The notes: generated by a model from the letters alone, not told the origin. DNA of 56,165 nt from Spirochaetales bacterium (GCA_017470995.1 JAFUXI010000059.1:1-56165), one strand, 5' to 3'. Positions 18,231-26,742 are shown, counted from the first letter of the stretch. Made by a program: numbers and translations.

Positions 18231-19382
18231 TCAGTCTCTTGACATCAGACAGACCGTTTCGGTGTGGCTCGTCTGCGGGAAGAGGTCCACGGGCTGTGCG
18301 CCTACCATGCGGTAAGGTCCCATCCTGGTAAGGTAGCGCAGGTCCCTTGCAAGGGTCTCGGGATTACAGGAAATGTAGATAACCGTTGAAGGAGCCAGTT
18401 TGATGACAGAGGCCAGAAAACGCTCATCGCTTCCGCTTCTGGGAGGGTCCAGAAACACGATGTCCGCATGTTCGTTTTCTCTGGCCATGCGCTTGAGCTC
18501 CACGCTGGCATCTCCGCAGATGAATTCCACATCGTGCAGACCGTTGATCTCTGCATTTGCCTTTGCATCCTCGACGGCATCCGGATTCAGCTCAATCCCC
18601 TTAACCTTGCCGGCACCCCACGATGCGGCAATCAGGCCTATGGTTCCGGTTCCGCAGTATGCATCTATGACGGATTCATTGCCCTTGAATCGGGCCATCC
18701 TCATGGCGATGGTGTAAAGCCGTGCGGCCTGATAGGCATTGACCTGATAGAAGCTTCTGGCAGAGATGCGGAACCGCAGATTGCAGAGCTCGTCCTCTAT
18801 CCATCCTTCACCATACAGAATCTTGCATGGTCCGTCTGTAAGAACCATGGACGTCTTCTGGTTGTTCACATGAAGCAGTACCGTCTTCACGGAAGGATGT
18901 TTCTGAACCAGAGTGCGGATGAAGGCGTCCTTGGGCTTGAATGTCGGACTGCCCGAGACAAGCACTACCAGGGTCTGGTCGGTTGCGACCGCACGCCTGA
19001 TAAGGACATGGCGGATTGCGCCGAACCCCGAATCCTCGTCATACGGCGGGATGGAGAAGCTGCGTACCAGCTCGCGGATGGTCATCAGAACTGCATCGGC
19101 CTCCCTGTCCTCGATCATGCAATCGCGCACGGGAATTAGCTTGTGTGTCCCTTCACGGTAGATTCCGCTGACGACCTCACCCCGGGAGTTGAGTCCGAAG
19201 ACCGACTGGACCTTGTTGCGGTAGAAGAACGGATTCTCCATGCCCAGAATCGGTGCAACGGGGCCGAACGGCAAGAGCAGGCTTTCCACATAGTCCTGCT
19301 TTCTCTCAAGCTGCTTGGAGTATTTGACTCCGTTGAGGGCACATCCGCCGCACGCACCGGCCTTGGGACACTGCTTTGCCAT
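18231..19382 (-). CDS. rlmD: 23S rRNA (uracil-5-)-methyltransferase, RlmD/RumA type
   Basis: A 383-residue SAM enzyme that methylates C5 of a uridine in 23S rRNA (m5U1939 in E. coli; other TrmA/RlmD paralogues modify other sites). It opens with an iron-sulphur cluster motif, CPKAGACGGC, but lacks the TRAM domain of longer homologues. The SAM site is DAYCGTGTIGL, followed by FLDPPRSGSD and the catalytic SCNPETLARD loop. The gene starts 2 bases after the psuG stop on the minus strand, so it is the distal gene of the deoD-psuK-psuG operon, linking an RNA-base modifier to nucleoside salvage. Confidence 0.88.
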   Translation of the reverse strand: MAKQCPKAGACGGCALNGVKYSKQLERKQDYVESLLLPFGPVAPILGMENPFFYRNKVQSVFGLNSRGEVVSGIYREGTHKLIPVRDCMIEDREADAVLMTIRELVRSFSIPPYDEDSGFGAIRHVLIRRAVATDQTLVVLVSGSPTFKPKDAFIRTLVQKHPSVKTVLLHVNNQKTSMVLTDGPCKILYGEGWIEDELCNLRFRISARSFYQVNAYQAARLYTIAMRMARFKGNESVIDAYCGTGTIGLIAASWGAGKVKGIELNPDAVEDAKANAEINGLHDVEFICGDASVELKRMARENEHADIVFLDPPRSGSDERFLASVIKLAPSTVIYISCNPETLARDLRYLTRMGPYRMVGAQPVDLFPQTSHTETVCLMSRD

Positions 19383-19384
19383 GC

Positions 19385-20293
19385 TTACCTGATACCCTTT
19401 GCGATCTTTGCTGCAAGAGCGGCGTTGTTCAGCACCAGCTTTATGTTCGACTCAAGGCTGTCGCCTCCGGTGAGTTTCTGAACCTTGTCCAACAGATAAG
19501 GAGTAGTTTCCTTTCCGTGGATTCCCAGCTTGTTCATCTCCGAGATTGCCTCGTCGATGGCTGCATTGATGCGCTTGGGATCCATGCTGTACGCTTCCGG
19601 AATCGGGTTTGCTACGATGAAACCGCCCTGAATGCCCAGCTCCCTCTTGGTGCTCCAGATACGTGCAAGTTCCTCCGGGCTGTCGGCCCTGAACGGGGCT
19701 TTGATTCCGCTCTTTCTGGTATAGAAAGCAGGAAGCTCGTCAGTCTGATAGCAGAAGACGGGAACACCCTTGGTTTCCAGATATTCCATGGTGAGGTTCA
19801 GGTCCAGGATAGCCTTGGCACCTGCGCAGACAACCAGAACCGGTGTCTTGGTGAACTCATCGAGGTCTGCGGAGATGTCCATAGTGGTCTCTGCGCCCCT
19901 GTGCACCCCGCCGATTCCTCCGGTGGCAAAGACCTGGATTCCGGCCATGGCTGCAATGATCATGGTGGCTGCCACGGTAGTGGCTCCGTCCTCGCCTTTT
20001 GCGACGATCATGGGGATATCCCTGCGGCTGGTCTTGGTGATGGCAAGGCCCTTCTTTCCGAAGTATTCGAGCTCATCGGGAGTAAGACCCACCTTCAGGC
20101 GGCCCTTGATTATTGCGATTGTGGCGGGAACTGCTCCGTTCTCGCGGATCTTGTTCTCCACTGCCACAGCGGTCTGCACGTTCTTGGGATAGGGCATTCC
20201 GTGACTTATGATGGTGCTTTCAAGAGCAACGACGGGCTTATTGTTCTCCAGAGCCTCTTTGACTTCAGGTGAAAGGTCAAGATATCTGTTCAT
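19385..20293 (-). CDS. psuG: Pseudouridine-5'-phosphate glycosidase
   Basis: A 302-residue cytoplasmic enzyme that splits pseudouridine 5'-phosphate into uracil and ribose 5-phosphate (and reversibly joins them). Hallmarks are ALESTIISHGMPYPKN near the N-terminus, GQTL-type GLTPDELEYFGKKG, ATTVAATMIIA, FATGGIGGVHRGAE and SSPxxxFD-like DLDEFTKTPVLVVCAGAKAI. Length is standard. It overlaps the end of the kinase gene by 17 bases; the kinase makes its substrate. Confidence 0.93.
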   Translation of the reverse strand: MNRYLDLSPEVKEALENNKPVVALESTIISHGMPYPKNVQTAVAVENKIRENGAVPATIAIIKGRLKVGLTPDELEYFGKKGLAITKTSRRDIPMIVAKGEDGATTVAATMIIAAMAGIQVFATGGIGGVHRGAETTMDISADLDEFTKTPVLVVCAGAKAILDLNLTMEYLETKGVPVFCYQTDELPAFYTRKSGIKAPFRADSPEELARIWSTKRELGIQGGFIVANPIPEAYSMDPKRINAAIDEAISEMNKLGIHGKETTPYLLDKVQKLTGGDSLESNIKLVLNNAALAAKIAKGIR

Positions 20294-21239
20294 AGTACTC
20301 CTCTACTTTTTTCCTAACATTTTCGAAATTCAGCTCAGGGCTTACGGCCTCCACGCTCTCGGAATTGATTCCCGATGCAGCCTGGCCGTACCAGAGGGCA
20401 TCCTCCATCGGATAGCCTTCGGACATTGCCCTGAGAAATGATGCCAGAAGCACATCCCCGCACCCGTTTTTGGAAACCACGTTCAGATTCGGGAATACCT
20501 TTGCATCAACTCCCCTGGTGCCGGTTCCGGAGACCTCGTAGCAGAAGGCCCCTTCCTTGCCGAGGGAGATTATCGCTCTTCTGAGGCCCTTGGAAACAAG
20601 AGCTCCCATCACGGTTTCAAGCCCTTCCGAATCGGGCTCGGCACCTTCGACCTGTGCCAGTGCACAGGCTTCGTTGAAGTTGGCCTTGAGCAGGTAGAGA
20701 TGTTCCAGAACCTCGGTCAGCTTGGGTGCCTTGGTGGTGGAAACGCAGTCTGCAACAAGGCGCACATCCAGAGTGCAGAGGGCATCTATGGTCTTCTGGG
20801 GCAGATTTGTATCGAAAACGACATAGTCGGCACTGATCAGGCTATCTTTGTATTCCTCAATCAGCTGCGGACCCAGATTCTCGTTGATTCTCATGTCGTT
20901 GACGGCACAGACGAGACTTCCGTCCCCGTCCATGATGCAGCAATAGACTCCGGTGCGGTTCTCGGGTGCGGGATAAGGTCTGCTATAGAGCCTTATCCCC
21001 TTTTCCTCAAGTGAAGCGGAGAGAAATCTGCCGTCCTCGTCATCGGCAATTGCGGTAATCAGGGAGACATCGAAGCCGAGGGCTTTCATCGCTGCGGCTA
21101 TGTTGCGGCCCACCCCGCCGGAAGCCTTCTCAACGGTTCCTATGTTGGAATCCGCGGCTAAGACAGGATTGTTGCTGCATGCGATTATGTCGACATTCGA
21201 GGCGCCCACAACCCACACAGAAGTCTTTTCTTCCGTCAT
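20277..21239 (-). CDS. psuK: PfkB-family carbohydrate kinase, probable pseudouridine kinase
   Basis: A 320-residue ribokinase-type kinase. N-terminal VWVVGASNVDII, the glycine-rich GGVGRNIAAAMKALG and the C-terminal anion hole/catalytic base motif NGCGDVLLASFL (family DTxGAGD; the Asp is kept) are present. Placement directly before psuG argues for phosphorylation of pseudouridine. The ATG at 21239 overlaps the deoD stop as ATGA, which fixes the start; a longer upstream extension in the same frame lies inside deoD and is not coding. Other nucleoside or sugar substrates remain possible. Confidence 0.88.
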   Translation of the reverse strand: MTEEKTSVWVVGASNVDIIACSNNPVLAADSNIGTVEKASGGVGRNIAAAMKALGFDVSLITAIADDEDGRFLSASLEEKGIRLYSRPYPAPENRTGVYCCIMDGDGSLVCAVNDMRINENLGPQLIEEYKDSLISADYVVFDTNLPQKTIDALCTLDVRLVADCVSTTKAPKLTEVLEHLYLLKANFNEACALAQVEGAEPDSEGLETVMGALVSKGLRRAIISLGKEGAFCYEVSGTGTRGVDAKVFPNLNVVSKNGCGDVLLASFLRAMSEGYPMEDALWYGQAASGINSESVEAVSPELNFENVRKKVEEYYEQIS

Positions 21240-21943
21240 ATTGTCTCCAATGCAACTTCCATCATTCTGGTGAAGGACTGCTCGCGCTCCTTTGCGCTGC
21301 AGTACTCTTTCTCGAATATCATGTCGCTTACCGTGAGAATGCCCAGGGCCTGCACGCCGAAGCGGGCTCCGAGGGTAAAGAGCTCGGAGCACTCCATCTC
21401 TACGCAGGAAACCCCGTACTTCAGAAGCAACTTGTCCTTCTCTTCCCCGTTCTCGTCATAGAACTGATCGGAAGAAAAGGTGGTGCATACGCGTGCAGGG
21501 TATCCGAGCCGCTCGGAGGCATCGACGGCTTCCCTCAACAACCTGAAATCCGCTACCGGCGGATACAGGATTCCGTGAATGCCGAAGCGGTTGTGATTCA
21601 TGCCGCTGTCAGTGGCGGCAGCCTGTACTATCACCATATCCCTCAGGCGCAATGTCGGATCGATAGAGCCGCAGGTGCCGACTCTGATCAGGCGTTTTGC
21701 CCCATAGAACTGAATCAGCTCGTTGACATAGATTCCCTGCGACGGAGTTCCCATGCCGGTGCCCTGGACGCTGACTTCCTTGCCCTTGTAGGTTCCGGTG
21801 AAGCCCAGCATGTTCCTCACGCTGCTGTAGCATTGAACGTTCTCCAGAAAGTTCTCGGCTATGAATTTGGCCCTCAGCGGGTCTCCGGGAAGAAGGACGC
21901 GCGGAGCGATCTGCCCTGCTTCTGCTGCAATATGTGTACTCAT
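21236..21943 (-). CDS. deoD: Purine-nucleoside phosphorylase, DeoD type
   Basis: A 235-residue enzyme of the hexameric class that phosphorolyses purine (deoxy)nucleosides to base and (deoxy)ribose 1-phosphate. It shows APRVLLPGDPLRAKFIAENFL, GTGMGTPSQGIYVNELI with phosphate-binding residues, RVGTCGSI, CVEMECSELFTLG in the ribose site and LTVSDMI near the end. Start at 21943 is supported by AAGGAG ten bases upstream. First gene of the salvage operon with psuK, psuG and rlmD. Confidence 0.93.
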   Translation of the reverse strand: MSTHIAAEAGQIAPRVLLPGDPLRAKFIAENFLENVQCYSSVRNMLGFTGTYKGKEVSVQGTGMGTPSQGIYVNELIQFYGAKRLIRVGTCGSIDPTLRLRDMVIVQAAATDSGMNHNRFGIHGILYPPVADFRLLREAVDASERLGYPARVCTTFSSDQFYDENGEEKDKLLLKYGVSCVEMECSELFTLGARFGVQALGILTVSDMIFEKEYCSAKEREQSFTRMMEVALETI

Positions 21944-22061
21944 TTCAGGAGTCTCCTTATCACGAAATTCGGTTCATTCCGAGTATAGCATCATTTTGAA
22001 GAATTATGTAGTTTGCCCAGACCCCCATTGCGGAAAAACCACACGTTGTTATCCTAAAGCC

Positions 22062-24011
22062 ATGAAGACATTCAAACGGATCATTTCATTTACAACATTG
22101 GCACTGCTGCTCTGCGCGGCGGCATTCGCCCAGTCGATTTCAGAAGTCGCATCGGTCGGCTCAGAAACCAGCACAACAAATACCTTTTCGGGCCCCATCG
22201 TAGATCTGGGCAAAGGAACAAGCTCCTCCGATCTGGTCTCCGCCTCCTTCAACAAGGACGGGAACCTCGAGGTAACCTACGAAGGCACCTCTTCCATTGA
22301 AATAATGCTCACCGGGACCCTCAACGGTACACTGATAGTCAAAAGCGACAACGCTGACTACACCCTGGTTCTGGACAACGTCACGATTCAGGCAGGAACA
22401 CTCCCCGCAATCCAGCTAAAGAGCACAACCACAGCCACCTTCTATGCTCCCGAGAGATCCTACAACCTTATCTCGGATTCCTCGGACAACACAAAGAAAG
22501 GCGTAATCACCTCATCCGGCAGCATCATCTTCAACGGAGATGAGGATTCTCTGATAGAGATCGATGTCTACAAGAAGCACGGCATCAAGGCCGACGGCGG
22601 AGTAACCGTCAACGGAGGCTACCTCTACATCCACGGAGACGAGAATGCCGAGGGCAACATGATAAGCGCCGACCTCTTCTTCGTGATGAACGGCGGAACA
22701 CTCGACATCCTGGCTGAAGGCAACGTACATGCCACCGAATCCAAGGGCATCAAGGTCAACGGAGTCGAGGGCGCCGGGGCAGGCCTGGGCTACATCGAAA
22801 TCAACGGCGGAGAAACCTACATCACATCCGTCGGCAAGGCCATCACCGCAGGCTGGAAGCAGTCCGAGGATGCAACCACCGAGGCAACAGAGGACGACCC
22901 GATCCCCAATGTCACCATCAACGACGGCTTCATCTACATCACCACAACCGGCACACCCTACGAAATCTCAGACGACGAATCACTCAGTCCGGAGGGCATC
23001 GAGGCAAAGAACATCCTTCAGATCAACGGCGGAACAATCTACCTCTACACCACGGACGATTCCCTCAATGCCGGCAATGCCGTAATCATAAACGGTGGCC
23101 TGATTTATTCAACTGCAACGGAAAATGATTCAATCGATTCCAATGGGACCATTGAAATCAACGGAGGCACTGTCATCACGATGTCCACTTCCAGAGAGCA
23201 GGCCTTCGACTGCGACAATGATACTAAGTTCACGTACACCAACGGATACTTCATCGGCGCAGGCAACGGCAACAACATGCCAAACAGCAGTAATACCACC
23301 GGCTATTCCATCGGCTACGGCGAGCGCACATTCTATGCGGGTGACCAGATTGCCATCCTTGATTCGGAGGGCAACGTTGTCATCGGCTTCATTGTCCCCT
23401 ACGAAGTGGAGAGCCTTACTTCCATAGTCTTCGGATCTCCCGACTTCCGGGAAGGTGAAACCTACACCCTCGCAATCGGAGCCTTCGAGTACCAGCCGGA
23501 AGACAGCTTTGTCGGATACGGCCAGACATTCAGGACCCGCGAGGAGATTGCAAGCTTCACCATGACACAGCACGCAGTCTCCGAAGGCTACATCGGAATG
23601 AATATAGGCGGAAACGGAAACTTCGGGGAAATGAACGGACAGATGCCCCAGGGCAACTTCGGCGGTCAGAGACCCAACGAAACCTTCAACGGAGAAAGAC
23701 AGGACAGAGGGTTCAACCCCAACTCCATGTTCTCAGCCTTCCTTGCCCAGGCTGCCGATGTAGAGCTTCCGGAAGGCATCACACTTCCCGAAGACCTTAG
23801 CTCCGAGGATGCAATCCAGCTCATGCTGTATCTGATGGGCAACAAGATCGATACTGCAGAACTCGAAGCCCTCATCCAGGGCAGCATCGACAACGGTGAA
23901 TTCGAGACCTTCCCGGGTGGAATGCCCAATGGAATGACTCCTCCTGACGGTCAATTCAACCCCGGCGGAATGGGCGGAACTCCTCCCCAGGGAGGCATGC
24001 CTCGAAACTGA
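22062..24011 (+). CDS. Secreted carbohydrate-binding beta-helix protein (Cthe_2159-like)
   Basis: A 649-residue exported protein: signal peptide MKTFKRIISFTTLALLLCAA with cleavage after AFA. Residues about 40-480 are a run of short strands with recurring NGG turns (VTVNGGYLYIHGD, FFVMNGGTLDI, YIEINGGETYI, LQINGGTIYLYTTDDSLNAG, IEINGGTVITM), the polysaccharide-lyase-like parallel beta-helix of Cthe_2159-type carbohydrate-binding proteins. The C-terminal 130 residues are rich in Gly, Asn, Met and Pro. Start at 22062 follows from the signal peptide; the longer frame runs antisense into deoD. It probably binds acidic plant-type glycans such as pectin at the surface, an inference from the family. 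It is monocistronic and divergent from deoD. Confidence 0.82.
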   Translation: MKTFKRIISFTTLALLLCAAAFAQSISEVASVGSETSTTNTFSGPIVDLGKGTSSSDLVSASFNKDGNLEVTYEGTSSIEIMLTGTLNGTLIVKSDNADYTLVLDNVTIQAGTLPAIQLKSTTTATFYAPERSYNLISDSSDNTKKGVITSSGSIIFNGDEDSLIEIDVYKKHGIKADGGVTVNGGYLYIHGDENAEGNMISADLFFVMNGGTLDILAEGNVHATESKGIKVNGVEGAGAGLGYIEINGGETYITSVGKAITAGWKQSEDATTEATEDDPIPNVTINDGFIYITTTGTPYEISDDESLSPEGIEAKNILQINGGTIYLYTTDDSLNAGNAVIINGGLIYSTATENDSIDSNGTIEINGGTVITMSTSREQAFDCDNDTKFTYTNGYFIGAGNGNNMPNSSNTTGYSIGYGERTFYAGDQIAILDSEGNVVIGFIVPYEVESLTSIVFGSPDFREGETYTLAIGAFEYQPEDSFVGYGQTFRTREEIASFTMTQHAVSEGYIGMNIGGNGNFGEMNGQMPQGNFGGQRPNETFNGERQDRGFNPNSMFSAFLAQAADVELPEGITLPEDLSSEDAIQLMLYLMGNKIDTAELEALIQGSIDNGEFETFPGGMPNGMTPPDGQFNPGGMGGTPPQGGMPRN

Positions 24012-24055
24012 GTTTAAAGAAACATTGCCATATAATGTGGTAACGAGACCTTTTT

Positions 24056-24130
24056 TGCATCAAATACGGGTATTTTTCAATAAAAAATGCATCAAATACG
24101 AGTCTTTTTTCTGTTAAAATGCATCAAATC
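24056..24130 (+). repeat. Three direct repeats at a 32-base period
   Basis: TGCATCAAAT occurs at 24056, 24088 and 24120, exactly 32 bases apart. The first two extend to TGCATCAAATACG and are each followed by a T-rich run. The third runs into the stop codon of the GNAT gene. The period is about three helical turns. Possible protein-binding array or a slipped duplication of a terminator-like segment. Confidence 0.5.
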
Positions 24131-24776
24131 AGCCCATCCAGAAGATGCGTCGCTCTTCATCGGTCCAGTAACCCAGATTCCGATGGATGGCGATCGACGG
24201 AACGTTGTTTTCCAGAATATGGCAGGAGGGAATCCTGCCTTTTTTTATGAGCATGTTGCTGATGGCCTTGATGAACAATGTCCCATAGCCCTTCTTCCTG
24301 TGCTCAGGAAACACCTCAAGGTGCCCTACCGTTCCCTCTTCCCTGATTCCGATACGCCCGACCAAAACACCATCAACATAGCCGTCGAACATATCCTTCT
24401 CGGAAGACGGAACCAGAGAGAACCGGCCCGGAACATCAAATAGAGCATCGGAGAAATAGCCGAAGAGCATCACGGGAATGGGCAGGACCTTCTGTCCTAC
24501 TATGGCAGCACACTCTGAAAGAGCCACATCATCATGACAGACAAGCTGCTCCGATCCGGTCTTGTGTGCTGCAACGTATTCTGCAAGGGAGATTGCCCTC
24601 TTCTCCGTCTTAGCCATCATGTACCAGATACAGGAAGTCACATGAATCAGAACCCCGTCTTCTTCAGCTATGACGGCAACTGCCCTTCCGGTTTTCAGGG
24701 CTTCCGTCATATCGATGAAGAAACGGGCATCAGAGGCTTCGAGAACAGCTATGGCTTTGCGGCAAAGTTCATCCAT
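24129..24776 (-). CDS. GNAT-family N-acetyltransferase
   Basis: A 215-residue protein whose C-terminal half has the acetyl-CoA site: GRIGIREEGTVGHLEVFPEH then RKKGYGTLFIKAISNMLI (motif A, R/QxxGxG), followed by IPSCHILENNVPSIAIHRNLGYW (motif B). The N-terminal 110 residues look like a second, degenerate GNAT-like half. It transfers an acetyl group to an unknown amine. Start at 24776; its ATG overlaps the -35 box of the divergent tRNA promoter. Confidence 0.78.
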   Translation of the reverse strand: MDELCRKAIAVLEASDARFFIDMTEALKTGRAVAVIAEEDGVLIHVTSCIWYMMAKTEKRAISLAEYVAAHKTGSEQLVCHDDVALSECAAIVGQKVLPIPVMLFGYFSDALFDVPGRFSLVPSSEKDMFDGYVDGVLVGRIGIREEGTVGHLEVFPEHRKKGYGTLFIKAISNMLIKKGRIPSCHILENNVPSIAIHRNLGYWTDEERRIFWMG

Positions 24777-24804
24777 TGCAAGGGTCCTTTCAAATCAATA
24801 TAAT
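24776..24804 (+). promoter_or_regulatory. Promoter of tRNA-Ala
   Basis: TTGCAA (24776-24781) and a perfect TATAAT (24799-24804) are separated by 17 bases, and the tRNA begins 11 bases after the -10 box. The -35 box overlaps the divergent GNAT start codon. Confidence 0.7.
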
Positions 24805-24814
24805 ACCGTTACAC

Positions 24815-24885
24815 GGGGCCATGGTACAGTGGTAGAACGGCGCTTTCGCATGGCGCAAACGGCGGTTCGATTCCGCTTGGCTCCA
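24815..24885 (+). tRNA. tRNA-Ala (anticodon CGC)
   Basis: A full cloverleaf can be drawn: acceptor GGGGCCA/TGGCTCC with discriminator A, D arm GTAC-AGTGGTA-GAAC (one mismatch), anticodon arm GCGCT-TTCGCAT-GGCGC and T arm GGCGG-TTCGATT-CCGCT. The anticodon is CGC at 24848-24850, reading the Ala codon GCG. The acceptor contains G3-U70, the alanine identity pair. At 71 bases it is short (7-base D loop, 4-base variable loop) and the CCA end is not encoded. Confidence 0.9.
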
Positions 24886-24933
24886 AATGCGGAGACCGGT
24901 CAGAATTGGCCGGCCTCTTGCGTTTCACAAACA

Positions 24934-24966
24934 AAAATCTGCCTGTAAATTGAAAATCTGCCTGTA
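24934..24966 (+). repeat. 14-base direct repeat upstream of the toxin-antitoxin promoter
   Basis: AAAATCTGCCTGTA occurs at 24934-24947 and 24953-24966 (19-base period), just before the -35 box of the antitoxin promoter. Could be a regulator site or a short tandem duplication. Confidence 0.45.
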
Positions 24967-24968
24967 TC

Positions 24969-25016
24969 TTGCGATTTCCTGACTTGGATCTTATACTGTG
25001 TATCAAAAGTAATACA
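24969..25016 (+). promoter_or_regulatory. Promoter and operator of the antitoxin-fic operon
   Basis: TTGCGA (24969-24974) and TATACT (24992-24997) have 17-base spacing. Immediately downstream an inverted repeat TGTAT-8 bases-ATACA (24999-25016) would be covered by the ribbon-helix-helix antitoxin for autorepression, the usual arrangement in this class. Confidence 0.5.
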
Positions 25017-25029
25017 ATAGGGGTGTTAA

Positions 25030-25353
25030 ATGGCAAAGACAGATTTAATTCATATCAGGATCAACCCGGAAACAAAGATGGCTGCGGAGAGAATCTTTGA
25101 TAGGCTGGGGATAAATACTTCTTATGCTATCTCACTCTTTTTGAATCAGGTAATCATGCGGGAAGGGCTTCCCTTCAGTGTTGAAATCACGAACAAAGAC
25201 GACCTGACCGAAGCCGAAAGATTCGCTTCATCAATAGATGCAACAGATGGGCACGGAACAGTCTCTGCGGCAAACCAAAGAATCCTGCATCTGTATGCAA
25301 ATGGTGATATTGATTATGAGACTGCATTGTTTGCAATTAGAAGGAATATCTGA
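25030..25353 (+). CDS. Antitoxin: RelB/DinJ N-domain plus VbhA-like C-domain
   Basis: A 107-residue protein. Residues 1-50 are a ribbon-helix-helix of the RelB/DinJ type (IHIRINPETKMAAERIFDRL, GINTSYAISLFLNQVI), for DNA binding and dimerisation. The C-terminal 40 residues (SIDATDGHGTVSAANQR then ANGDIDYETAL) resemble VbhA-type Fic antitoxins, which insert a helix into the Fic active site; the inhibitory (S/T)xxxE(G/N) motif is only approximate, with Asp-Gly in place of Glu-Gly. RelB-type antitoxins normally pair with RelE/YafQ RNases, so a Fic partner is unusual. Stop and fic start overlap (TGATGG). Confidence 0.75.
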   Translation: MAKTDLIHIRINPETKMAAERIFDRLGINTSYAISLFLNQVIMREGLPFSVEITNKDDLTEAERFASSIDATDGHGTVSAANQRILHLYANGDIDYETALFAIRRNI

Positions 25354-26066
25354 TGGCGGATCCATATGTTTACGAAGGAACTACAATACTGAAAAACCTC
25401 GCAGACATCAGGGATCAAGGCAAGTTGGACGAATTTGAATCAACAATGGTTCAACTTGCCCTTGTTAAACTTTATAAGGAAAGCATTGATGTAGCTTCTG
25501 CCCGCAGCATTTTTGAAATCCATAAGGCACTGTTCTCGAACGTCTATGAATGGGCAGGAGAAAAACGCACAATCAATATTTACAAGCACGAACAGATACT
25601 GGCAGGATTATCCGTTGAGTATTCCAAATTCGAGGATATTGATAAGCAGTTGTCTTCGGTTGATTCAGAAATACAGAAGTACAATTGGGATTACATCTCA
25701 GAGAAGAAGAAAATAGAGAAAATCACCAGAATTGTTTCGTCAATCTGGCAAATTCATCCATTCCGAGAAGGCAACACCAGAGCTGTAGCAACATTCCTGT
25801 TTTTCTTCATGAAAGATAAAGGTCTGAAATTGAATACTGAAATTCTAAGCAACAATGCATAGTTCTTCAGAAACGCATTGGTACTGACATCGATAGGAAA
25901 ATACAGTGAATATCAGCATTTAGAAGCTATTCTACAAGATTCCGTTATTCCAGTAGATAATCCTGCAAAACCGGATTCCGAGAAATATTCAACAATCAGA
26001 GGCTATAATCTCGAAAACTACAAGTACAATTATCACTCTATGCAGGATCAGCAAACAGAAGGTTGA
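25353..26066 (+). pseudogene. fic: Fic-family AMP-transferase toxin interrupted by an in-frame TAG
   Basis: The first 169 codons contain a complete Fic motif, HPFREGNTRA, preceded by the family's WAGEKRTINIYK flap region. Fic enzymes transfer AMP (or other groups) from nucleotides to protein side chains. A TAG at 25860 interrupts the reading frame, but the same frame continues with FRNALVLTSIGKYSEYQHLE to a TGA at 26064, which is the usual C-terminal helix of this family (typical text FRNAL after a Tyr). So a single nonsense change has removed the last 67 residues. The catalytic core is intact and residual activity cannot be excluded. The tail overlaps rsuA by 29 bases. Confidence 0.75.
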
Positions 26067-26742
26067 TTTCTTCCTCTGAGAGTTCACGCACCTCGGAGGG
26101 TTTGAGGTCGGAGAGAGGAAGGTTGCCGATCCGGATGCGCTTGAGGTAATTCACATGAAGGCCCAGGGCGGCATACATGCGCTTGACCTGGTGGTACATG
26201 CCTTCTCGGATGCAGATGGTGCTCTTGCCCTCTTCAAGCCTTTCGATCACTGCGCTCTTGCAGACTGTTCCGTCCTTGAGCAGAACCCCCTCTTTTGCTT
26301 TTTGGATAGCTGAGTCGGTGACATCGCCTTCGTGCTCGACGTAGTAGACTTTCTTTATTTCGTATTTTGGCGAAATCAGCTTGTGCAGAAGCTCTCCGTT
26401 ATTGGTGAAAACCAGCAGCCCCTCGGTGTCCTTGTCCAAACGACCTGCGGGAACCACCTTCTGCCGCAGCATTTCATCAGGCAGCAGTTCCATGACCGTG
26501 GGGTTGCGGTCATCGTCCGTGGAGGTGACGAATCCAGAGGGCTTGTTCATGATGCAAACCACTTCCCTACGTCTTGCTACAGGTTCTCCATCGAGTTCTA
26601 TTATTGCATCATCAGCGACTTTTTCAGCCGAATTCTTTACTATCAGGCCATTGACTGTTATTAGGCCACGTCTTGCAAGCCTCTCGCAGTCCCGACGTGA
26701 GCACAGGCCTGCCTCGCTGATTATCTTGTCCAGTCTTTCCAT
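26038..26742 (-). CDS. Pseudouridine synthase, RsuA/RluB family
   Basis: A 234-residue enzyme with an N-terminal S4 RNA-binding domain (ERLDKIISEAGLCSRRDCER) and the catalytic domain with PAGRLDKDTEGLLVFTNNGE, whose Asp attacks the target uridine. The C-terminal segment IREGMYHQVKRMYAALGLHV is the family's conserved end. It isomerises uridine to pseudouridine in 16S or 23S rRNA; whether RsuA, RluB, RluE or RluF type cannot be settled here. It overlaps the ATPase gene stop by one base. The gene ends in TAG, which argues that TAG is a real stop in this genome. Confidence 0.9.
   Translation of the reverse strand: MERLDKIISEAGLCSRRDCERLARRGLITVNGLIVKNSAEKVADDAIIELDGEPVARRREVVCIMNKPSGFVTSTDDDRNPTVMELLPDEMLRQKVVPAGRLDKDTEGLLVFTNNGELLHKLISPKYEIKKVYYVEHEGDVTDSAIQKAKEGVLLKDGTVCKSAVIERLEEGKSTICIREGMYHQVKRMYAALGLHVNYLKRIRIGNLPLSDLKPSEVRELSEEEINLLFADPA

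Noticed and set aside
19376..20272. A plus-strand open frame of 298 codons opposite psuG
   Set aside because: Antisense shadow of psuG; composition is Cys/Gly/His-rich and matches nothing.
21861..22061. N-terminal extension of the carbohydrate-binding protein
   Set aside because: The extension is antisense to deoD, and a clear signal peptide begins at 22062.
24056..24130. CRISPR array
   Set aside because: Only three short units with unequal, partly similar spacers and no cas genes in the window.
594..26066. Possible recoding of TAG, since TAG interrupts both the transposase remnant and fic
   Set aside because: Several apparently intact genes end naturally in TAG (for example at 12586, 26038, 52714 and 53305), so TAG acts as a normal stop. 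The interrupted genes are mobile or toxin genes, where decay is expected.
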